Below, in pieces: positions 8,485 through 17,789 of a DNA stretch of 64,000 nucleotides. The stretch covers positions 1,302,001 to 1,366,000 of the forward strand of contig NZ_CP049863.1 of assembly GCF_011299575.1 (NCBI RefSeq), in the 5' to 3' direction. The position numbers and the translations under genes were made by a program. The notes under the pieces were generated by a model, which searched no databases, was not told the origin of the DNA, and was given only the letters and a program-made list of their open reading frames with translations. Numbering within the stretch: position 1 is the first letter of the stretch; each line of letters starts with the position of its first letter. The stretch comes from Leucobacter viscericola (GTDB taxonomy: Bacteria; Actinomycetota; Actinomycetes; Actinomycetales; Microbacteriaceae).

Positions 8485-9900
8485 ATGAATTCATCGTCGA
8501 GTTCCTCCGTACCTAATCGTGAGGCATCGTCAGCGGAAGAGCCAGATAGGCTCCCCCGCAAGACGGTCGTGCGCTATGCCGCAGGCTCTCTTGGCACGGG
8601 CGGCTTCGCAACGCTCCCGGGCCTCGTGCTGGTCTACTACCTCACGGACTCACTCGGGGTCACGGCACTGCTCGCGGGTGTCATTGTGACGGGAGCAAAA
8701 CTCTGGGACGTGCTCATCGCCCCGGCCATCGGCGGACTGAGCGATCGTTCGCTGGCTCGCACCGGGTCACGACGCGGCCCCATGCTCGTCGGGGCTATCG
8801 GGCTACCCCTCGCGTTTGTACTCACGTTTGCGGTGCCCCACGGGCTCTCCCCCGGGCTCTCTGCAACCTGGGTGCTCGTTGCCTTTGTCGCCGCTGCCAC
8901 ATTTTTCAGCCTGTTCCAGGTGCCGTACATCGCACTTCCCGCCGAGCTCACAACGGGTTACCGCGAGCGCACCCGTTTGCTCTCGTGGCGCGTTGTGGTT
9001 CTCACCCTCGCGATCCTGCTGTTTGGCGCGGGTGGACCCGAGATCCGCGGACTCTTTCCAGACGATCCACTTCTCGGCTACCTCGTCATGGCCATTGCGG
9101 CCGCTGCGGTTCTTGCAACTGGGCTACTCATCGCGACAACAATCGCTCCGCGAGGATTGCCAGAGAATGTGCTCCGCGATGCCCCAGGCGTGTTTTCGCT
9201 CGAGCATTACCGCGAGGGCATCTCGACGTTACGCGAGAGCCAAGCGTTCCGCGCGCTGCTTGCAACGTTCATGCTGCAGGGACTCGCAACCGGCCTGATG
9301 CTCGCGGGCGCTCAGTTTGTTGCGCGATGGGTACTTCAAGACGAGGGCGCGGTTACGATCCTGTTCATCTCACTCATCGCCCCCGCCGTGTTATTCGCTC
9401 CGCTCTGGCGCTGGATCGCGGACCGCCTGGGCAAAGAGCGCGCGTTTCGTATTGCGAGCCTGCTCTTTCTCATCGGCGCCGTCGCGCTCACCGGCATGCT
9501 GTGGGCGCCTGGCTGGTGGATCGTCGGCCCCGTAGCGCTCGCGGGCGCTGCTTACGCCGGCATGCAAACGCTGCCCATGGCCATGCTGCCAGACGTGATT
9601 AGCGTTGATGCTGACCGACCGAATTCGGATCGCGGATCGCGCGCCGGTGTCTTTGGCGGCGTCTGGACAGCCGGTGAAACAGCCGCAATGGCCCTCGGAG
9701 CCACCGTGCTCACGATTGTGCTGGCACTCACTGGATACATCGAGTCGACGGTCGGTACGACCGTCGTTCAACCCGCCGCCGCAATCGCTGGGATCTCGCT
9801 GTCGTTCAGCCTGCTGCCCGCCGGATTGATGCTAATCAGTCTGCTCACACTCAACCGCTACAAACTGCGCGAACACGACCTTTCGGAGAAAATCGTATGA
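8485..9900 (+). CDS. MFS transporter, glycoside/MFSD2-like (MFS_2) type
   Basis: Twelve-helix major facilitator permease of about 471 residues. The segment TDSLGVTALLAGVI...KLWDVLIAPAIGGLSDRS and TGSRRGPM in the first cytoplasmic loop are hallmarks of the GPH/MFS_2 group, cation symporters for sugars that also contain animal lysophospholipid and sphingosine-1-phosphate carriers (MFSD2A/B). The substrate cannot be read from sequence. Start: the frame is open from 8422, but TACGCT (8473-8478) sits 6 nt before the ATG at 8485, implying leaderless translation. The last codons overlap the S1P-lyase-like gene (ATGA), so transporter and enzyme are probably made together. Confidence 0.87.
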   Translation: MNSSSSSSVPNREASSAEEPDRLPRKTVVRYAAGSLGTGGFATLPGLVLVYYLTDSLGVTALLAGVIVTGAKLWDVLIAPAIGGLSDRSLARTGSRRGPMLVGAIGLPLAFVLTFAVPHGLSPGLSATWVLVAFVAAATFFSLFQVPYIALPAELTTGYRERTRLLSWRVVVLTLAILLFGAGGPEIRGLFPDDPLLGYLVMAIAAAAVLATGLLIATTIAPRGLPENVLRDAPGVFSLEHYREGISTLRESQAFRALLATFMLQGLATGLMLAGAQFVARWVLQDEGAVTILFISLIAPAVLFAPLWRWIADRLGKERAFRIASLLFLIGAVALTGMLWAPGWWIVGPVALAGAAYAGMQTLPMAMLPDVISVDADRPNSDRGSRAGVFGGVWTAGETAAMALGATVLTIVLALTGYIESTVGTTVVQPAAAIAGISLSFSLLPAGLMLISLLTLNRYKLREHDLSEKIV

Positions 9901-11381
9901 ACTCGTCTGAGGTACTCGTCCGACTCAAGGAGCTTCGCAAGCTCGATGCCCCCACCCACGGCGGCAAGGTGTTGGCCTATGTGTACGACTCGGGGCTGAG
10001 CGAACTCGACGAGCTTGCTGAGGCTGCCGCGGCAATCGCGCGGCCGCTGAACGGTCTAGACCCTACAACTTTCCCGTCGATTGCGGCAATGGAGCGCGAT
10101 CTGGTCCGCTTCGCCCGACACGCGTTCCACGGCAGCCGCTCCGGTCTCGGGCCACGAGTAGTTGGCAGCATCACGAGCGGAGGCACCGAGAGTTGTCTGC
10201 TCGCGGTTAAAACGGCTCGGGATCTGTGGCGTGCGAAAGATCCGCGTCGCAAGCACGCCCGACCCCGCCTCGTAACAGCGGTGACAGCTCACGCGGCTTT
10301 CCAGAAGGCGGCCAGCGCGTTCGACCTCGATTGGGATCCCGTGCCGTGCCAGGCTGACGGCAGCGTGCGCGCTGAAGACATGATTCGACACCTCGGCGAT
10401 GACGTTGCCCTTGTGGTTGTGTCGGCTCCCGCTTACCCGAGCGGTGCGCTCGATCCGATCCGCGAGGTGGCCACCGCCGCCGCATCCCGCGGCATCTCTT
10501 GCCATGTTGATGCCTGTTTTGGGGGCTTCGCACTGCCCTGGTGGCCGGGGGCTCCCGCCTGGGATTTCCGCGTCTCGGGAGTGACCAGCATTTCGGCCGA
10601 TCTCCACAAGTACGGCTATGCCCCAAAGGGCACCTCGGTGTTGCTGCATCGCGGTCGAGATCGCCATCGCAAGCAGTTTTTTGCCACCACTCGCTGGCCC
10701 GGATACCCCGTTGTGAACCCAACGCTCCTCGGGTCTCGATCCGCGTCTCCACTCGCCGCAGCGTGGGCCATCACACAGCACCTCGGCACCAGAGGGTACG
10801 CGGAGTTGACGGCCGCGTGCGTGCGCGCGACAGAGGGGATCAGGCAAGCGGTCGCAGAGATTCCAGGGCTCGCGGTGCAGGGTGATCCTGTTGGGCCCGC
10901 ACTCTCGCTCATCGCTGATGTGAGCGCACCCGAGCATCTGCAAGTCGACCCGCATCATCTCGCTGACGAGGTCGCACGGCACGGATTCAAGATCCAGCAC
11001 CAGCCGGGGCTTCACCAAACTGACGGCCCCGACCTGCCGCACAGTGCGCACCTGACGATCACTCCGGTGACGGAGCGCTCGCTGACAGAACTTGTCACAG
11101 CCCTCAAGGATTCGGCCGACGTGGTTCGGGGCCGTGCGCAGGCGAATCCGTGGCTCGAACTAGCGGCGCTAAGGCTGCTGGGTTACGGGAAAAGCGGCCG
11201 CGTACCGGGCCCCGCAATGGCCTGGACAATCTTGCAGGTTGCCGGGGCCGGAGGTGCCGCGAAGGGCAAATCACTGCCCGGCAATATGGCACCGCTCATG
11301 GCTCTCGTTGAGAGGCTGCCCGCCCCTGTTGCGGAGGCGCTGCTGACCGAGCTGCTCGCGAGGGTTTCTGAGCCTCGCTAG
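9897..11381 (+). CDS. PLP-dependent decarboxylase/lyase, sphingosine-1-phosphate-lyase-like
   Basis: Fold-type I PLP enzyme (494 residues) that resembles sphingosine-1-phosphate lyase through its core: [19 protein letters not shown] (91-109), [12 protein letters not shown] (131-142), HVDACFGGF (D205 for the PLP pyridine nitrogen), and [15 protein letters not shown] with K238 as the PLP lysine. S1P lyases cleave phosphorylated sphingoid bases to a fatty aldehyde and phosphoethanolamine; other group II decarboxylases share parts of this pattern, so the substrate is inferred. About 90 extra C-terminal residues (from about 405) follow the usual core. It overlaps the MFS gene by 4 nt and ends in a 4-nt convergent overlap with ispH. 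Confidence 0.85.
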   Translation: MNSSEVLVRLKELRKLDAPTHGGKVLAYVYDSGLSELDELAEAAAAIARPLNGLDPTTFPSIAAMERDLVRFARHAFHGSRSGLGPRVVGSITSGGTESCLLAVKTARDLWRAKDPRRKHARPRLVTAVTAHAAFQKAASAFDLDWDPVPCQADGSVRAEDMIRHLGDDVALVVVSAPAYPSGALDPIREVATAAASRGISCHVDACFGGFALPWWPGAPAWDFRVSGVTSISADLHKYGYAPKGTSVLLHRGRDRHRKQFFATTRWPGYPVVNPTLLGSRSASPLAAAWAITQHLGTRGYAELTAACVRATEGIRQAVAEIPGLAVQGDPVGPALSLIADVSAPEHLQVDPHHLADEVARHGFKIQHQPGLHQTDGPDLPHSAHLTITPVTERSLTELVTALKDSADVVRGRAQANPWLELAALRLLGYGKSGRVPGPAMAWTILQVAGAGGAAKGKSLPGNMAPLMALVERLPAPVAEALLTELLARVSEPR

Positions 11382-12508
11382 CGCACACGCCCGCCGAGGG
11401 CGCGCTCATCGCGCTTGCCGTTGACGTCTTGGCGCAGCTCTTTCGGCAGCGAGAAGACAAGGTCTTCCTCTGCGGTGACGGTCGCGCGCACATCGGAGTA
11501 ACCAGCGTCGGCGAGATCGTCAAGTAGCTCCTGCACGAGCACCTCTGGAACCGACGCGCCACTGGTCACACCGACCGTGCGCACACCATCAAGCCACTCC
11601 TGCTTGACCTCGTTTGCAAAGTCAACACGGTAGGCGGCCTTCGCCCCGTACTCAAGCGCGACCTCTTTCAGGCGCACTGAGTTGGAGGAGTTTGAGGATC
11701 CGACCACCAGCACCAGATCAGCCTGCGGTGCGATCTTCTTGATTGCGACCTGGCGGTTCTGGGTGGCGTAGCAGATGTCGTCACTCGGCGGATCTTGCAG
11801 GTTCGGGAAGCGCTCGCGCAGACGCCGCACGGTCTCCATGGTCTCGTCGACCGAAAGTGTAGTTTGCGAGAGCCAGACGAGCTTGTCAGGATCTTGCACC
11901 TCAAGGGTGTCGACGTCTTCGGGAGAGTTCACGATGGTGATGTGGTTCGGGGCTTCGCCAGCGGTACCCTCAACCTCTTCGTGGCCCTCGTGGCCGATCA
12001 GCAAGATCTCCATGTCTTGCTTCGCGAAGCGCACGGCCTCGCGGTGCACCTTGGTGACGAGCGGGCAGGTCGCGTCGATGGCGTGCAGGTGGCGATCCTC
12101 GGCCGCGGCAACCACCGCCGGCGAAACACCGTGGGCGGAAAACACGACGTTTGCACCCTCGGGCACCTCGTCGACTTCCTCAACAAAGATGGCGCCCATG
12201 TCTTCGAGCGTGCGCACGACGTGAACATTGTGCACGATTTGCTTGCGCACATAGACGGGAGCACCGAAGCGGTCAAGCGCCTTCTCCACGGCAACCACGG
12301 CGCGATCCACCCCGGCGCAGTAACCGCGGGGGGCAGCAAGCAGCACCTGCTTGGTGCCCTCAACCGGCAGATCTTTAAGCCTGCCAACTTCGCGGCGCAG
12401 ACGCGGCATCGCGAGACTCACAACGGGCGCACCAATCGTGCGCTGATTTTGCCCCGAGTGCTGAGTAGCGATTAGTTCCTCAGACCCAGCGAGTTGCGTT
12501 TCACCCAT
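11378..12508 (-). CDS. ispH: 4-hydroxy-3-methylbut-2-enyl diphosphate reductase
   Basis: Last enzyme of the MEP isoprenoid pathway, an iron-sulfur reductase making IPP and DMAPP from HMBPP. The three cluster cysteines are C64 (PRGYCAGV), C148 (DATCPLVTK) and C246 ([10 protein letters not shown]); substrate residues H93 and H126 and the SSNSSNS motif are present. At 376 residues it has a 50-residue N-terminal extension compared with E. coli. That start is supported by TAAACT (12515-12520, minus) 6 nt upstream, making it leaderless; M34 is the alternative start. The 3' end overlaps the convergent PLP-enzyme gene by 4 nt. Confidence 0.96.
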   Translation of the reverse strand: MGETQLAGSEELIATQHSGQNQRTIGAPVVSLAMPRLRREVGRLKDLPVEGTKQVLLAAPRGYCAGVDRAVVAVEKALDRFGAPVYVRKQIVHNVHVVRTLEDMGAIFVEEVDEVPEGANVVFSAHGVSPAVVAAAEDRHLHAIDATCPLVTKVHREAVRFAKQDMEILLIGHEGHEEVEGTAGEAPNHITIVNSPEDVDTLEVQDPDKLVWLSQTTLSVDETMETVRRLRERFPNLQDPPSDDICYATQNRQVAIKKIAPQADLVLVVGSSNSSNSVRLKEVALEYGAKAAYRVDFANEVKQEWLDGVRTVGVTSGASVPEVLVQELLDDLADAGYSDVRATVTAEEDLVFSLPKELRQDVNGKRDERALGGRVR

Positions 12509-12514
12509 GCGCCC

Positions 12515-12520
12515 AGTTTA
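12515..12520 (-). promoter_or_regulatory. -10 box of leaderless ispH
   Basis: TAAACT on the minus strand ends 6 nt before the ATG at 12508. Confidence 0.6.
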
Positions 12521-12586
12521 CGTCGTGACCTCTGGGAGACACCGCATAGTGGCTTCTCTTGCAGGGTGCGCGTCGACCGGTGCCGG

Positions 12587-12592
12587 TAGTGT
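12587..12592 (+). promoter_or_regulatory. -10 box of leaderless xseA
   Basis: TAGTGT ends 6 nt before the ATG at 12599. It is back-to-back with the ispH promoter. Confidence 0.6.
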
Positions 12593-12598
12593 CGAAGC

Positions 12599-13810
12599 AT
12601 GGTTGATACCTCGAATGCACCAGCAACCCGCGAGACACCGTGGCCGGTCGCAGTCATGAGCGAAAAGATCGCCGCCTGGATCGAGCGTCTCGGCATGGTC
12701 TGGATCGAGGGTGAGGTCACTCAATGGCAGCTGCGTGGCGGCCACGTCTACGGCAAGCTCAAAGACCTCACGCAAGACGCGACCGTGAGCTTCACTGTGT
12801 GGCGCTCTGTCACGCAAAAACTGACCAGCGAGTTTGCGCAGGGCGATCGGGTGATTGCCCTCGTCAAACCTAACTTCTGGGTCAAGGGTGGTTCGCTCAC
12901 CGTGCAGGTGTTTGAACTCTCGCACGTCGGTCTCGGCGAGCTGCTCGAGCGGTTGGAACGGCTGCGTCGACAGCTGCAGCAGGAGGGTCTCTTTGATGCC
13001 TCCCGAAAGAAGCCACTTCCTTTCTTGCCCGGTCGCATCGGTCTCGTCACGGGCCGCGACTCCGACGCAGAGAAAGACGTGATTCGCAACGCGACTCTGC
13101 GCTGGCCCGGGGTGCAGTTCAAGGTGCACTACTCGGCAGTACAGGGGGATCGCGCAGCGGCCGAGGTCGCGGCGGGCATTGAGGCGCTGGATCAGGATCC
13201 CTCGATTGATGTCATCATCGTGGCGCGTGGCGGTGGCGATTTCCAGAATCTGCTGCCCTTCAGCGACGAACGCGTGGTGCGAGCTGCGAGCGCGGCGACG
13301 ACTCCCCTCGTGAGCGCCATTGGCCACGAGGCCGATCGCCCACTGCTCGACGAGGTCGCGGATCTGCGCGCCTCGACGCCGACCGATGCTGCAAAGCGAG
13401 TTGTGCCCGATGTTGGCGAGGAGCTCGCTGGTCTGGATCAGGCGAGGGCCCGCATGAGTTCGCGGCTCGGCCAGTACCTGCAGCACGAGACCGACCGTCT
13501 CTCGCAGTTGCGCGGGCGCCCGGTGCTCGCAAACCCCAACCGCCTCATTGACGAGCGAGCTGAAGATCTCGTGCGCTGGATCGCGCGCGGCACCGAACTC
13601 GCGGATCGCAGTGTTGAGGATCGCGCCGTTTCGCTCGCTGAGACGCGCGCCCGCCTCAACGCACTCTCCCCGCGGGCCACACTTGAGCGCGGCTACGCCA
13701 TCGCTCAGCTCGCAGACGGCGAAGTGCTGCGCGATCCTGAACAGGCAGCTGCGGGATCCGAGATTAAGTTGTCCCTCGCGGGCGGAAAGCTCGCGGCCCG
13801 GGCGGAGTGA
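12599..13810 (+). CDS. xseA: Exodeoxyribonuclease VII large subunit
   Basis: Catalytic subunit of exonuclease VII, which degrades single-stranded DNA from both ends to short oligonucleotides and works with XseB. The 403 residues include the N-terminal OB-fold (about 12-110, VWIEGEVTQWQLRGGHVYGKLKD), the nuclease domain with GLVTGRDSDAEKDVIRN and VDVIIVARGGG-like DVIIVARGGGDF, SAIGHEADRPLLDEVADLRASTPTDAA, and a coiled coil that binds XseB. The ATG at 12599 has a -10 box 6 nt upstream and no SD. xseB follows after 165 bp rather than the usual tight linkage; that spacer holds a cruciform-capable palindrome. Confidence 0.96.
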   Translation: MVDTSNAPATRETPWPVAVMSEKIAAWIERLGMVWIEGEVTQWQLRGGHVYGKLKDLTQDATVSFTVWRSVTQKLTSEFAQGDRVIALVKPNFWVKGGSLTVQVFELSHVGLGELLERLERLRRQLQQEGLFDASRKKPLPFLPGRIGLVTGRDSDAEKDVIRNATLRWPGVQFKVHYSAVQGDRAAAEVAAGIEALDQDPSIDVIIVARGGGDFQNLLPFSDERVVRAASAATTPLVSAIGHEADRPLLDEVADLRASTPTDAAKRVVPDVGEELAGLDQARARMSSRLGQYLQHETDRLSQLRGRPVLANPNRLIDERAEDLVRWIARGTELADRSVEDRAVSLAETRARLNALSPRATLERGYAIAQLADGEVLRDPEQAAAGSEIKLSLAGGKLAARAE

Positions 13811-13853
13811 CCTGCCCCTGAACCTCCTACCCACTGCCCCTGCCCCCCCTACA

Positions 13854-13929
13854 TGTCAGCCGGTGTTGGCACACCAGCCGGTCGAAGACCGCAGTTTCAA
13901 ACCGGCTGAGTGGCCAGCACCGGCTGACA
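13854..13929. repeat. Nested palindrome in the xseA-xseB spacer
   Basis: Outer 17-nt arms (13854-13870 and 13913-13929) pair with one G-T wobble. Inside them CAGCCGGT (13875-13882) pairs with ACCGGCTG (13901-13908). An alternative small stem, CGGTC/GACCG, overlaps the inner left arm. No T-run follows. Confidence 0.9.
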
Positions 13930-13962
13930 CGCCAGCTGAGGCCACCCCTCAAACAAGGCGGG

Positions 13963-13968
13963 TAGACT
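13963..13968 (+). promoter_or_regulatory. -10 box of leaderless xseB
   Basis: TAGACT ends 7 nt before the ATG at 13976, giving xseB its own promoter downstream of the palindrome. Confidence 0.6.
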
Positions 13969-13975
13969 GATCCTC

Positions 13976-14209
13976 ATGTCTGAAGCCCTCCAGGATCCCG
14001 CCGAGCTCAGCTACGAGCAGGCACGCGACGAGCTCGTACAGGTGGTTGGTCGCCTTGAGCAGGGCGGCACCACCCTTGAAGAGTCACTGCAGCTGTGGGA
14101 GCGCGGCGAGGCACTCGCTGCCCGCTGCGAGGAGTGGTTGCTCGGTGCTCGACAGCGACTCGAGGCAGCTCGCCAGGGCGTTACCGGTGAGAACGAGGCT
14201 CAGAACTAA
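13976..14209 (+). CDS. xseB: Exodeoxyribonuclease VII small subunit
   Basis: Small helical subunit (77 residues) of exonuclease VII that coats the XseA coiled coil. The family core [38 protein letters not shown] is obvious in pieces: [19 protein letters not shown] then [14 protein letters not shown]. It is leaderless by position of TAGACT. Two bases separate its stop from the DUF4245 gene, so the two are likely co-transcribed. Exonuclease VII needs both subunits, yet here xseB appears to have its own promoter, which would uncouple subunit dosage. Confidence 0.96.
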   Translation: MSEALQDPAELSYEQARDELVQVVGRLEQGGTTLEESLQLWERGEALAARCEEWLLGARQRLEAARQGVTGENEAQN

Positions 14210-14211
14210 CA

Positions 14212-14922
14212 ATGGCAAAGAAACAGAAGCCCCCGACAATCGTCGCAGAGCTCGGCAGGCCCGAAACCAAGGCCGAGACCGCGGCACGCAAGGCGACAGA
14301 CTCCTTCAACTACCGGCAGCGCAAGACCGTCAACAACCTGGTCTTTTCGCTGATTGTCACCCTCGGTGTTGTTCTCGTCATCTTCCTCGCGGTGCCGCAG
14401 GGCAAGGGACACTTCGAAGATCAGGCGCTCGACGTCAAGACGCTGGCGGCCGAGGCCTCTCCGACCGCCGGACGCACGCTGGTTGCACCCGAGGTTCCGA
14501 AGGCCTGGAAGGCGAAGCAGGCGCGACTTCTGCAGTCTGACGACGTGAACTACTGGAAGATCACGTACACCACCGTCGACGAGGCCACCGGCCAGGAGGC
14601 CTACGCCTCCGTCGTTCAGGCGTTTACCTCTGATGGGTCGCCCGTCGATGACGCCTGGGTCTCGGAGCAGTTTGAGCGACAGGAGCCGACGGGTTCCGAG
14701 CAGCTTGCCGGAATCGACTGGGTCGTCTTTGACCACCCCGAACTCAGCCCCGACAACAGCAACGTTGTCTTTGCGCTCCAGGGAACCTGGAAGGGCGACG
14801 CGATCCTCGTGTCTGGCACAGACACACCGGCAACTCTGCGCCTTCTCGCGATCGACGCCATAAAATCACTGGAGTCGGGATCTGCGGATGCGACAACCGA
14901 ACCCACCAAGGAGGCATCGTGA
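14212..14922 (+). CDS. DUF4245 membrane-anchored protein
   Basis: Actinobacterial DUF4245 protein of 236 residues: a short cytoplasmic N-terminus, one membrane helix (about 42-61, LVFSLIVTLGVVLVIFLAVP) and an extracytoplasmic domain with the family pattern VPKAWKAKQARL...YWKITYTT. Function unknown. It sits between xseB and the carbonic anhydrase gene, in a frequent actinobacterial neighbourhood (xseA-xseB-DUF4245-fumarase). ATG two bases after the xseB stop; its own stop overlaps the next GTG start (GTGA), indicating translational coupling. Confidence 0.88.
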   Translation: MAKKQKPPTIVAELGRPETKAETAARKATDSFNYRQRKTVNNLVFSLIVTLGVVLVIFLAVPQGKGHFEDQALDVKTLAAEASPTAGRTLVAPEVPKAWKAKQARLLQSDDVNYWKITYTTVDEATGQEAYASVVQAFTSDGSPVDDAWVSEQFERQEPTGSEQLAGIDWVVFDHPELSPDNSNVVFALQGTWKGDAILVSGTDTPATLRLLAIDAIKSLESGSADATTEPTKEAS

Positions 14923-15605
14923 CCAGTCCCCGAGTGACCCCTCAGCAGGCGTGGGACGCGCTTGCTGCTGGGAACGCGCGCTTCATCAAGGGTGGGCCCC
15001 AGCATCCGCGGCAAGACGTCGAGCGCCGCAATGAACTGGCGACCGTGCAGAAGCCTGATGCCGCTCTGTTTGGTTGCTCTGACTCACGTCTGGCCGCGGA
15101 GATCATCTTCGACGCTGGTCTCGGCGACCTTTTTGTGGCGCGCAACATGGGGCACGTTGTTGCCGAGTCAATCACCGCGTCAATGGAGTACGCCGTCGTA
15201 AACCTCGGGGCCGCAATTATTGTGGTGCTCGCCCACGACTCCTGCGGCGCCGTTGCCGCCTCGATCGACCAGATGACGAAGGATCCCACGCCCGTTCCGC
15301 TCGCGGTTGGCAACACGCTTGAGCCGATCCTGCCCGCCGTGCAGCGCCTCTGGATGCGCGAGAATCGCAACACCCCGTACGTCGACAGCACGCTCATCGA
15401 TGCCGACGCAGTTGGTCGCGTTCACCTCGACAACACGGTGAACGCACTGCTGCGAAGCTCACGCATCATCAGCGACGCCGTCGCAAACGGCACCCTCGGT
15501 GTTGTTGGCTGCCAGTATCGCCTCGCAGAGGGACGCGCCGTTCCGGTGAGTGCGGTCGGGCCACTCGACATCGCTGAAGATACAAAGCCTGCCCCCATTC
15601 TCTAA
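14919..15605 (+). CDS. Beta-class carbonic anhydrase
   Basis: Zinc enzyme (228 residues) interconverting carbon dioxide and bicarbonate, supplying bicarbonate for carboxylases in the cytosol. Zinc ligands C53 (FGCSDSR), H106 and C109 (LAHDSCGAV) and the Asp-Arg dyad D55/R57 are present. [16 protein letters not shown] and the C-terminal [14 protein letters not shown] fit the plant-like (type II) beta subgroup. GTG start overlapping the DUF4245 stop. It precedes fumC by 70 bp. Class is certain; which carboxylation it supports is unknown. Confidence 0.95.
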   Translation: MTSPRVTPQQAWDALAAGNARFIKGGPQHPRQDVERRNELATVQKPDAALFGCSDSRLAAEIIFDAGLGDLFVARNMGHVVAESITASMEYAVVNLGAAIIVVLAHDSCGAVAASIDQMTKDPTPVPLAVGNTLEPILPAVQRLWMRENRNTPYVDSTLIDADAVGRVHLDNTVNALLRSSRIISDAVANGTLGVVGCQYRLAEGRAVPVSAVGPLDIAEDTKPAPIL

Positions 15606-15675
15606 TTTCCACCGTTGTATCCCGCCGTCAACCTGCGCGAAGCCGCAGGACCCAACATCGAACCGAAGGATGATT

Positions 15676-17082
15676 GTGACTGAAGAAATCGAGTACCGCA
15701 TCGAGCACGACACGATGGGTGAGGTTCGAGTACCGAAGAGCGCGCTCTATGCAGCACAGACCCAGCGCGCCGTCGAGAACTTCCCTATTTCGGGCAAGGG
15801 CCTGGAGCCCGCGCAGATCGTTGCACTCGCTCGCATTAAGCGCGCGGCTGCCATTGCGAACGCTGAGCTCGGGATCCTCGACGCCGACATTAGCAAGGCC
15901 ATCGTTGCGGCCGCCGACGAGATCATCGGTGGTGCACACCACGACCAGTTCCCGGTGGACACCTACCAGACCGGTTCAGGCACCTCCTCGAACATGAACA
16001 TGAACGAGGTGCTCGCGACCCTCGCAACCAAGCACCTCGGTGCACCGGTTCACCCGAACGACCACGTGAACGCCTCGCAGTCCTCGAACGATGTGTTCCC
16101 CACGTCCGTTCACATTGCTGTCACCGGCGCGCTCATCGAGCAGCTCGTGCCTTCGCTCACCCACCTCGCAGAGGCGTTTGAGGTCAAGGCTGAGCTGTGG
16201 AAGACCGCTGTGAAGCCGGGTCGCACGCACCTCATGGATGCAACCCCCGTCACGCTCGGCCAGGAGTTCGGTGGCTTCGCCGCGCAGATTCGCTACGGCA
16301 TCGAGCGCGTGCAGGCTGCGCTCCCCCGCGTTGCAGAGGTTCCCCAGGGCGGCACCGCCGTTGGCACCGGCATCAACACTCCCCTCGGCTTCCCCGAAAA
16401 GGTCATCGCTGAGATCGCTGCTTCCAGCGGTCTGCCCATCACCGAGGCTCGCGATCACTTCGAGGCGCAGGCGAACCGCGACGGTCTCGTTGAGGCATCG
16501 GGCGCGCTGCGCACCATCGCGGTGTCGCTCACCAAGATCAACAACGACCTGCGCTGGATGGCGTCGGGTCCCAACACCGGCCTCGGCGAACTGCACATCC
16601 CCGATCTGCAGCCCGGATCCTCGATCATGCCCGGCAAGGTGAACCCCGTTGTTCCCGAGGCCGTGCTGATGGTGTGCGCGCGGGTTATCGGCAACGACGC
16701 AACAATCGCGTGGGGCGGCGCTTCGGGCTCCTTCGAGCTCAACGTGCAGATCCCCGTTATGGGCACCGCGCTGCTCGAGTCGATCCGCCTGATGTCGAAC
16801 GCAACGCGTGTGCTGGCAGACAAGACCGTTGCCGGTCTTGAGGCCAACGTGGATCGTGCAGCGGCTCTGGCGGGCATGAGCCCGTCGACCGTCACCCCTC
16901 TAAACCGCCTCATCGGTTACGAGGCCGCCGCGAAGATCGCCAAGCACTCGGTCGCCAAGGGCATCACCGTTCGCGAGGCAGTGATCGATCTCGGTTACGT
17001 CGAGCGCGGCGAGGTCAGCGAGGCAGACCTCGACAAGGCACTCGACCTGCTCTCGATGACCCACCCGGGTGTCGCAAAGTAG
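15676..17082 (+). CDS. fumC: Class II fumarate hydratase
   Basis: Iron-independent fumarase (468 residues) of the TCA cycle, hydrating fumarate to L-malate. Signature [11 protein letters not shown] is at 314-324; the substrate loops [15 protein letters not shown] (98-112) and [16 protein letters not shown] (128-143) and the motif [10 protein letters not shown] (H185) are intact. The frame is open from 15550, but GAAGGA (15665-15670) is spaced 5 nt from the GTG at 15676, which also gives the normal family length. Fumarase is preferred over aspartase because of NDHVN and the neighbourhood. Confidence 0.96.
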   Translation: MTEEIEYRIEHDTMGEVRVPKSALYAAQTQRAVENFPISGKGLEPAQIVALARIKRAAAIANAELGILDADISKAIVAAADEIIGGAHHDQFPVDTYQTGSGTSSNMNMNEVLATLATKHLGAPVHPNDHVNASQSSNDVFPTSVHIAVTGALIEQLVPSLTHLAEAFEVKAELWKTAVKPGRTHLMDATPVTLGQEFGGFAAQIRYGIERVQAALPRVAEVPQGGTAVGTGINTPLGFPEKVIAEIAASSGLPITEARDHFEAQANRDGLVEASGALRTIAVSLTKINNDLRWMASGPNTGLGELHIPDLQPGSSIMPGKVNPVVPEAVLMVCARVIGNDATIAWGGASGSFELNVQIPVMGTALLESIRLMSNATRVLADKTVAGLEANVDRAAALAGMSPSTVTPLNRLIGYEAAAKIAKHSVAKGITVREAVIDLGYVERGEVSEADLDKALDLLSMTHPGVAK

Positions 17083-17106
17083 TTAGCCCTTCGCCCATAC
17101 CTCTGC

Positions 17107-17166
17107 ATTTGCGGGTCAGTTTCTGGCACTAAACCGCGTTTTAGTGCCAGAAACTGACCCGCAAAT
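17107..17166. repeat. Perfect 27-bp-arm palindrome, copy 1
   Basis: Arms 17107-17133 and 17140-17166 are perfectly complementary over 27 bp around loop CCGCGT. The stem core is GGGTCAGTTTCTGGCACTAAA in two halves (GGGTCAGTTTC, TGGCACTAAA). It lies 24 bp after the fumC stop. No T-run flanks it. It is homologous to the palindrome at 17704-17765. Confidence 0.97.
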
Positions 17167-17194
17167 CTTGGGATGTACGTACGAAAGTTAAACC

Positions 17195-17677
17195 ATGGGT
17201 GAATCCCTCAACTGGCAAGAGCGCATCGATGCGGTGTGGAACGATTCCGAGGCATCAGCCGACGAAGTGATCGCGCGGATCACGGAGCTGGTTTCAGAGC
17301 TGCCCGCTGACGATCCCCGCGGGCCGTTCGAGTTGGGTGGTGCCTACGACTCCGCCGGCTTCGAAGCCGAGGCCGCCGGGCACTACGCCCGTGCCGTCGA
17401 GCTTGGCCTCAGCGGCTCGGCCCGCGCCGAACTTGATATTCAGTACGCCTCAACGCTGCGCAATCTCGGCCGCGCAGATGAGGCGGTCGCAATGCTTCGC
17501 GATTCTCAGCGGGATCCCGCACTTGGAGCATCACCCGAGGCGTTCCTCGCCCTCGCGCTGCACTCGTCGGGCAAACCCGACGATGCACTCGCGGTCGCGC
17601 TCGAAGCGCTAATCCCGTTCCTTCCGCGCTACGAGCGCTCGCTTCGCGGGTATGTCTCAGAATTGCGCACGAACTAA
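17195..17677 (+). CDS. Tetratricopeptide-repeat protein
   Basis: Small soluble TPR protein of 160 residues. Helix pairs at about 42-75 (PFELGGAYDSAGFEAEAAGHYARAVE in part), 80-112 (QYASTLRNLGRADEAVAMLRD) and 118-150 (LALALHSSGKPDDALAVALEAL) match TPR consensus. It resembles the actinobacterial TPR_5 proteins of unknown function, presumably a protein-binding scaffold. ATG at 17195 preceded by GAAAG. Two copies of one palindrome family bracket the gene (17107-17166 and 17704-17765), so it is isolated from both neighbours. Confidence 0.85.
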   Translation: MGESLNWQERIDAVWNDSEASADEVIARITELVSELPADDPRGPFELGGAYDSAGFEAEAAGHYARAVELGLSGSARAELDIQYASTLRNLGRADEAVAMLRDSQRDPALGASPEAFLALALHSSGKPDDALAVALEALIPFLPRYERSLRGYVSELRTN

Positions 17678-17703
17678 CACCCCGACTTCCTTCCCTTACC
17701 GAA

Positions 17704-17765
17704 GATTTCCGGGTCAGTTTCTGGTACTAAATCGCTGTTTAGTACCAGAAACTGACCCGCAAATC
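17704..17765. repeat. Near-perfect 28-bp-arm palindrome, copy 2
   Basis: Arms 17704-17731 and 17738-17765 match at 27 of 28 positions around loop TCGCTG. It shares the stem of copy 1, but one pair differs on both sides (GGCAC/GTGCC becomes GGTAC/GTACC), a compensatory change. It lies between convergent genes. Confidence 0.97.
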
Positions 17766-17789
17766 ATTGGGCAGGCCTGGGACGGGACC

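Noticed and set aside
10056..11051. A 331-codon minus-strand open frame over the PLP enzyme gene
   Set aside because: Overlaps the S1P-lyase-like catalytic motifs on the other strand; no supporting start or family.
12518..13834. A 438-codon minus-strand open frame over xseA
   Set aside because: xseA is conserved throughout and has a clear promoter; this is its antisense shadow.
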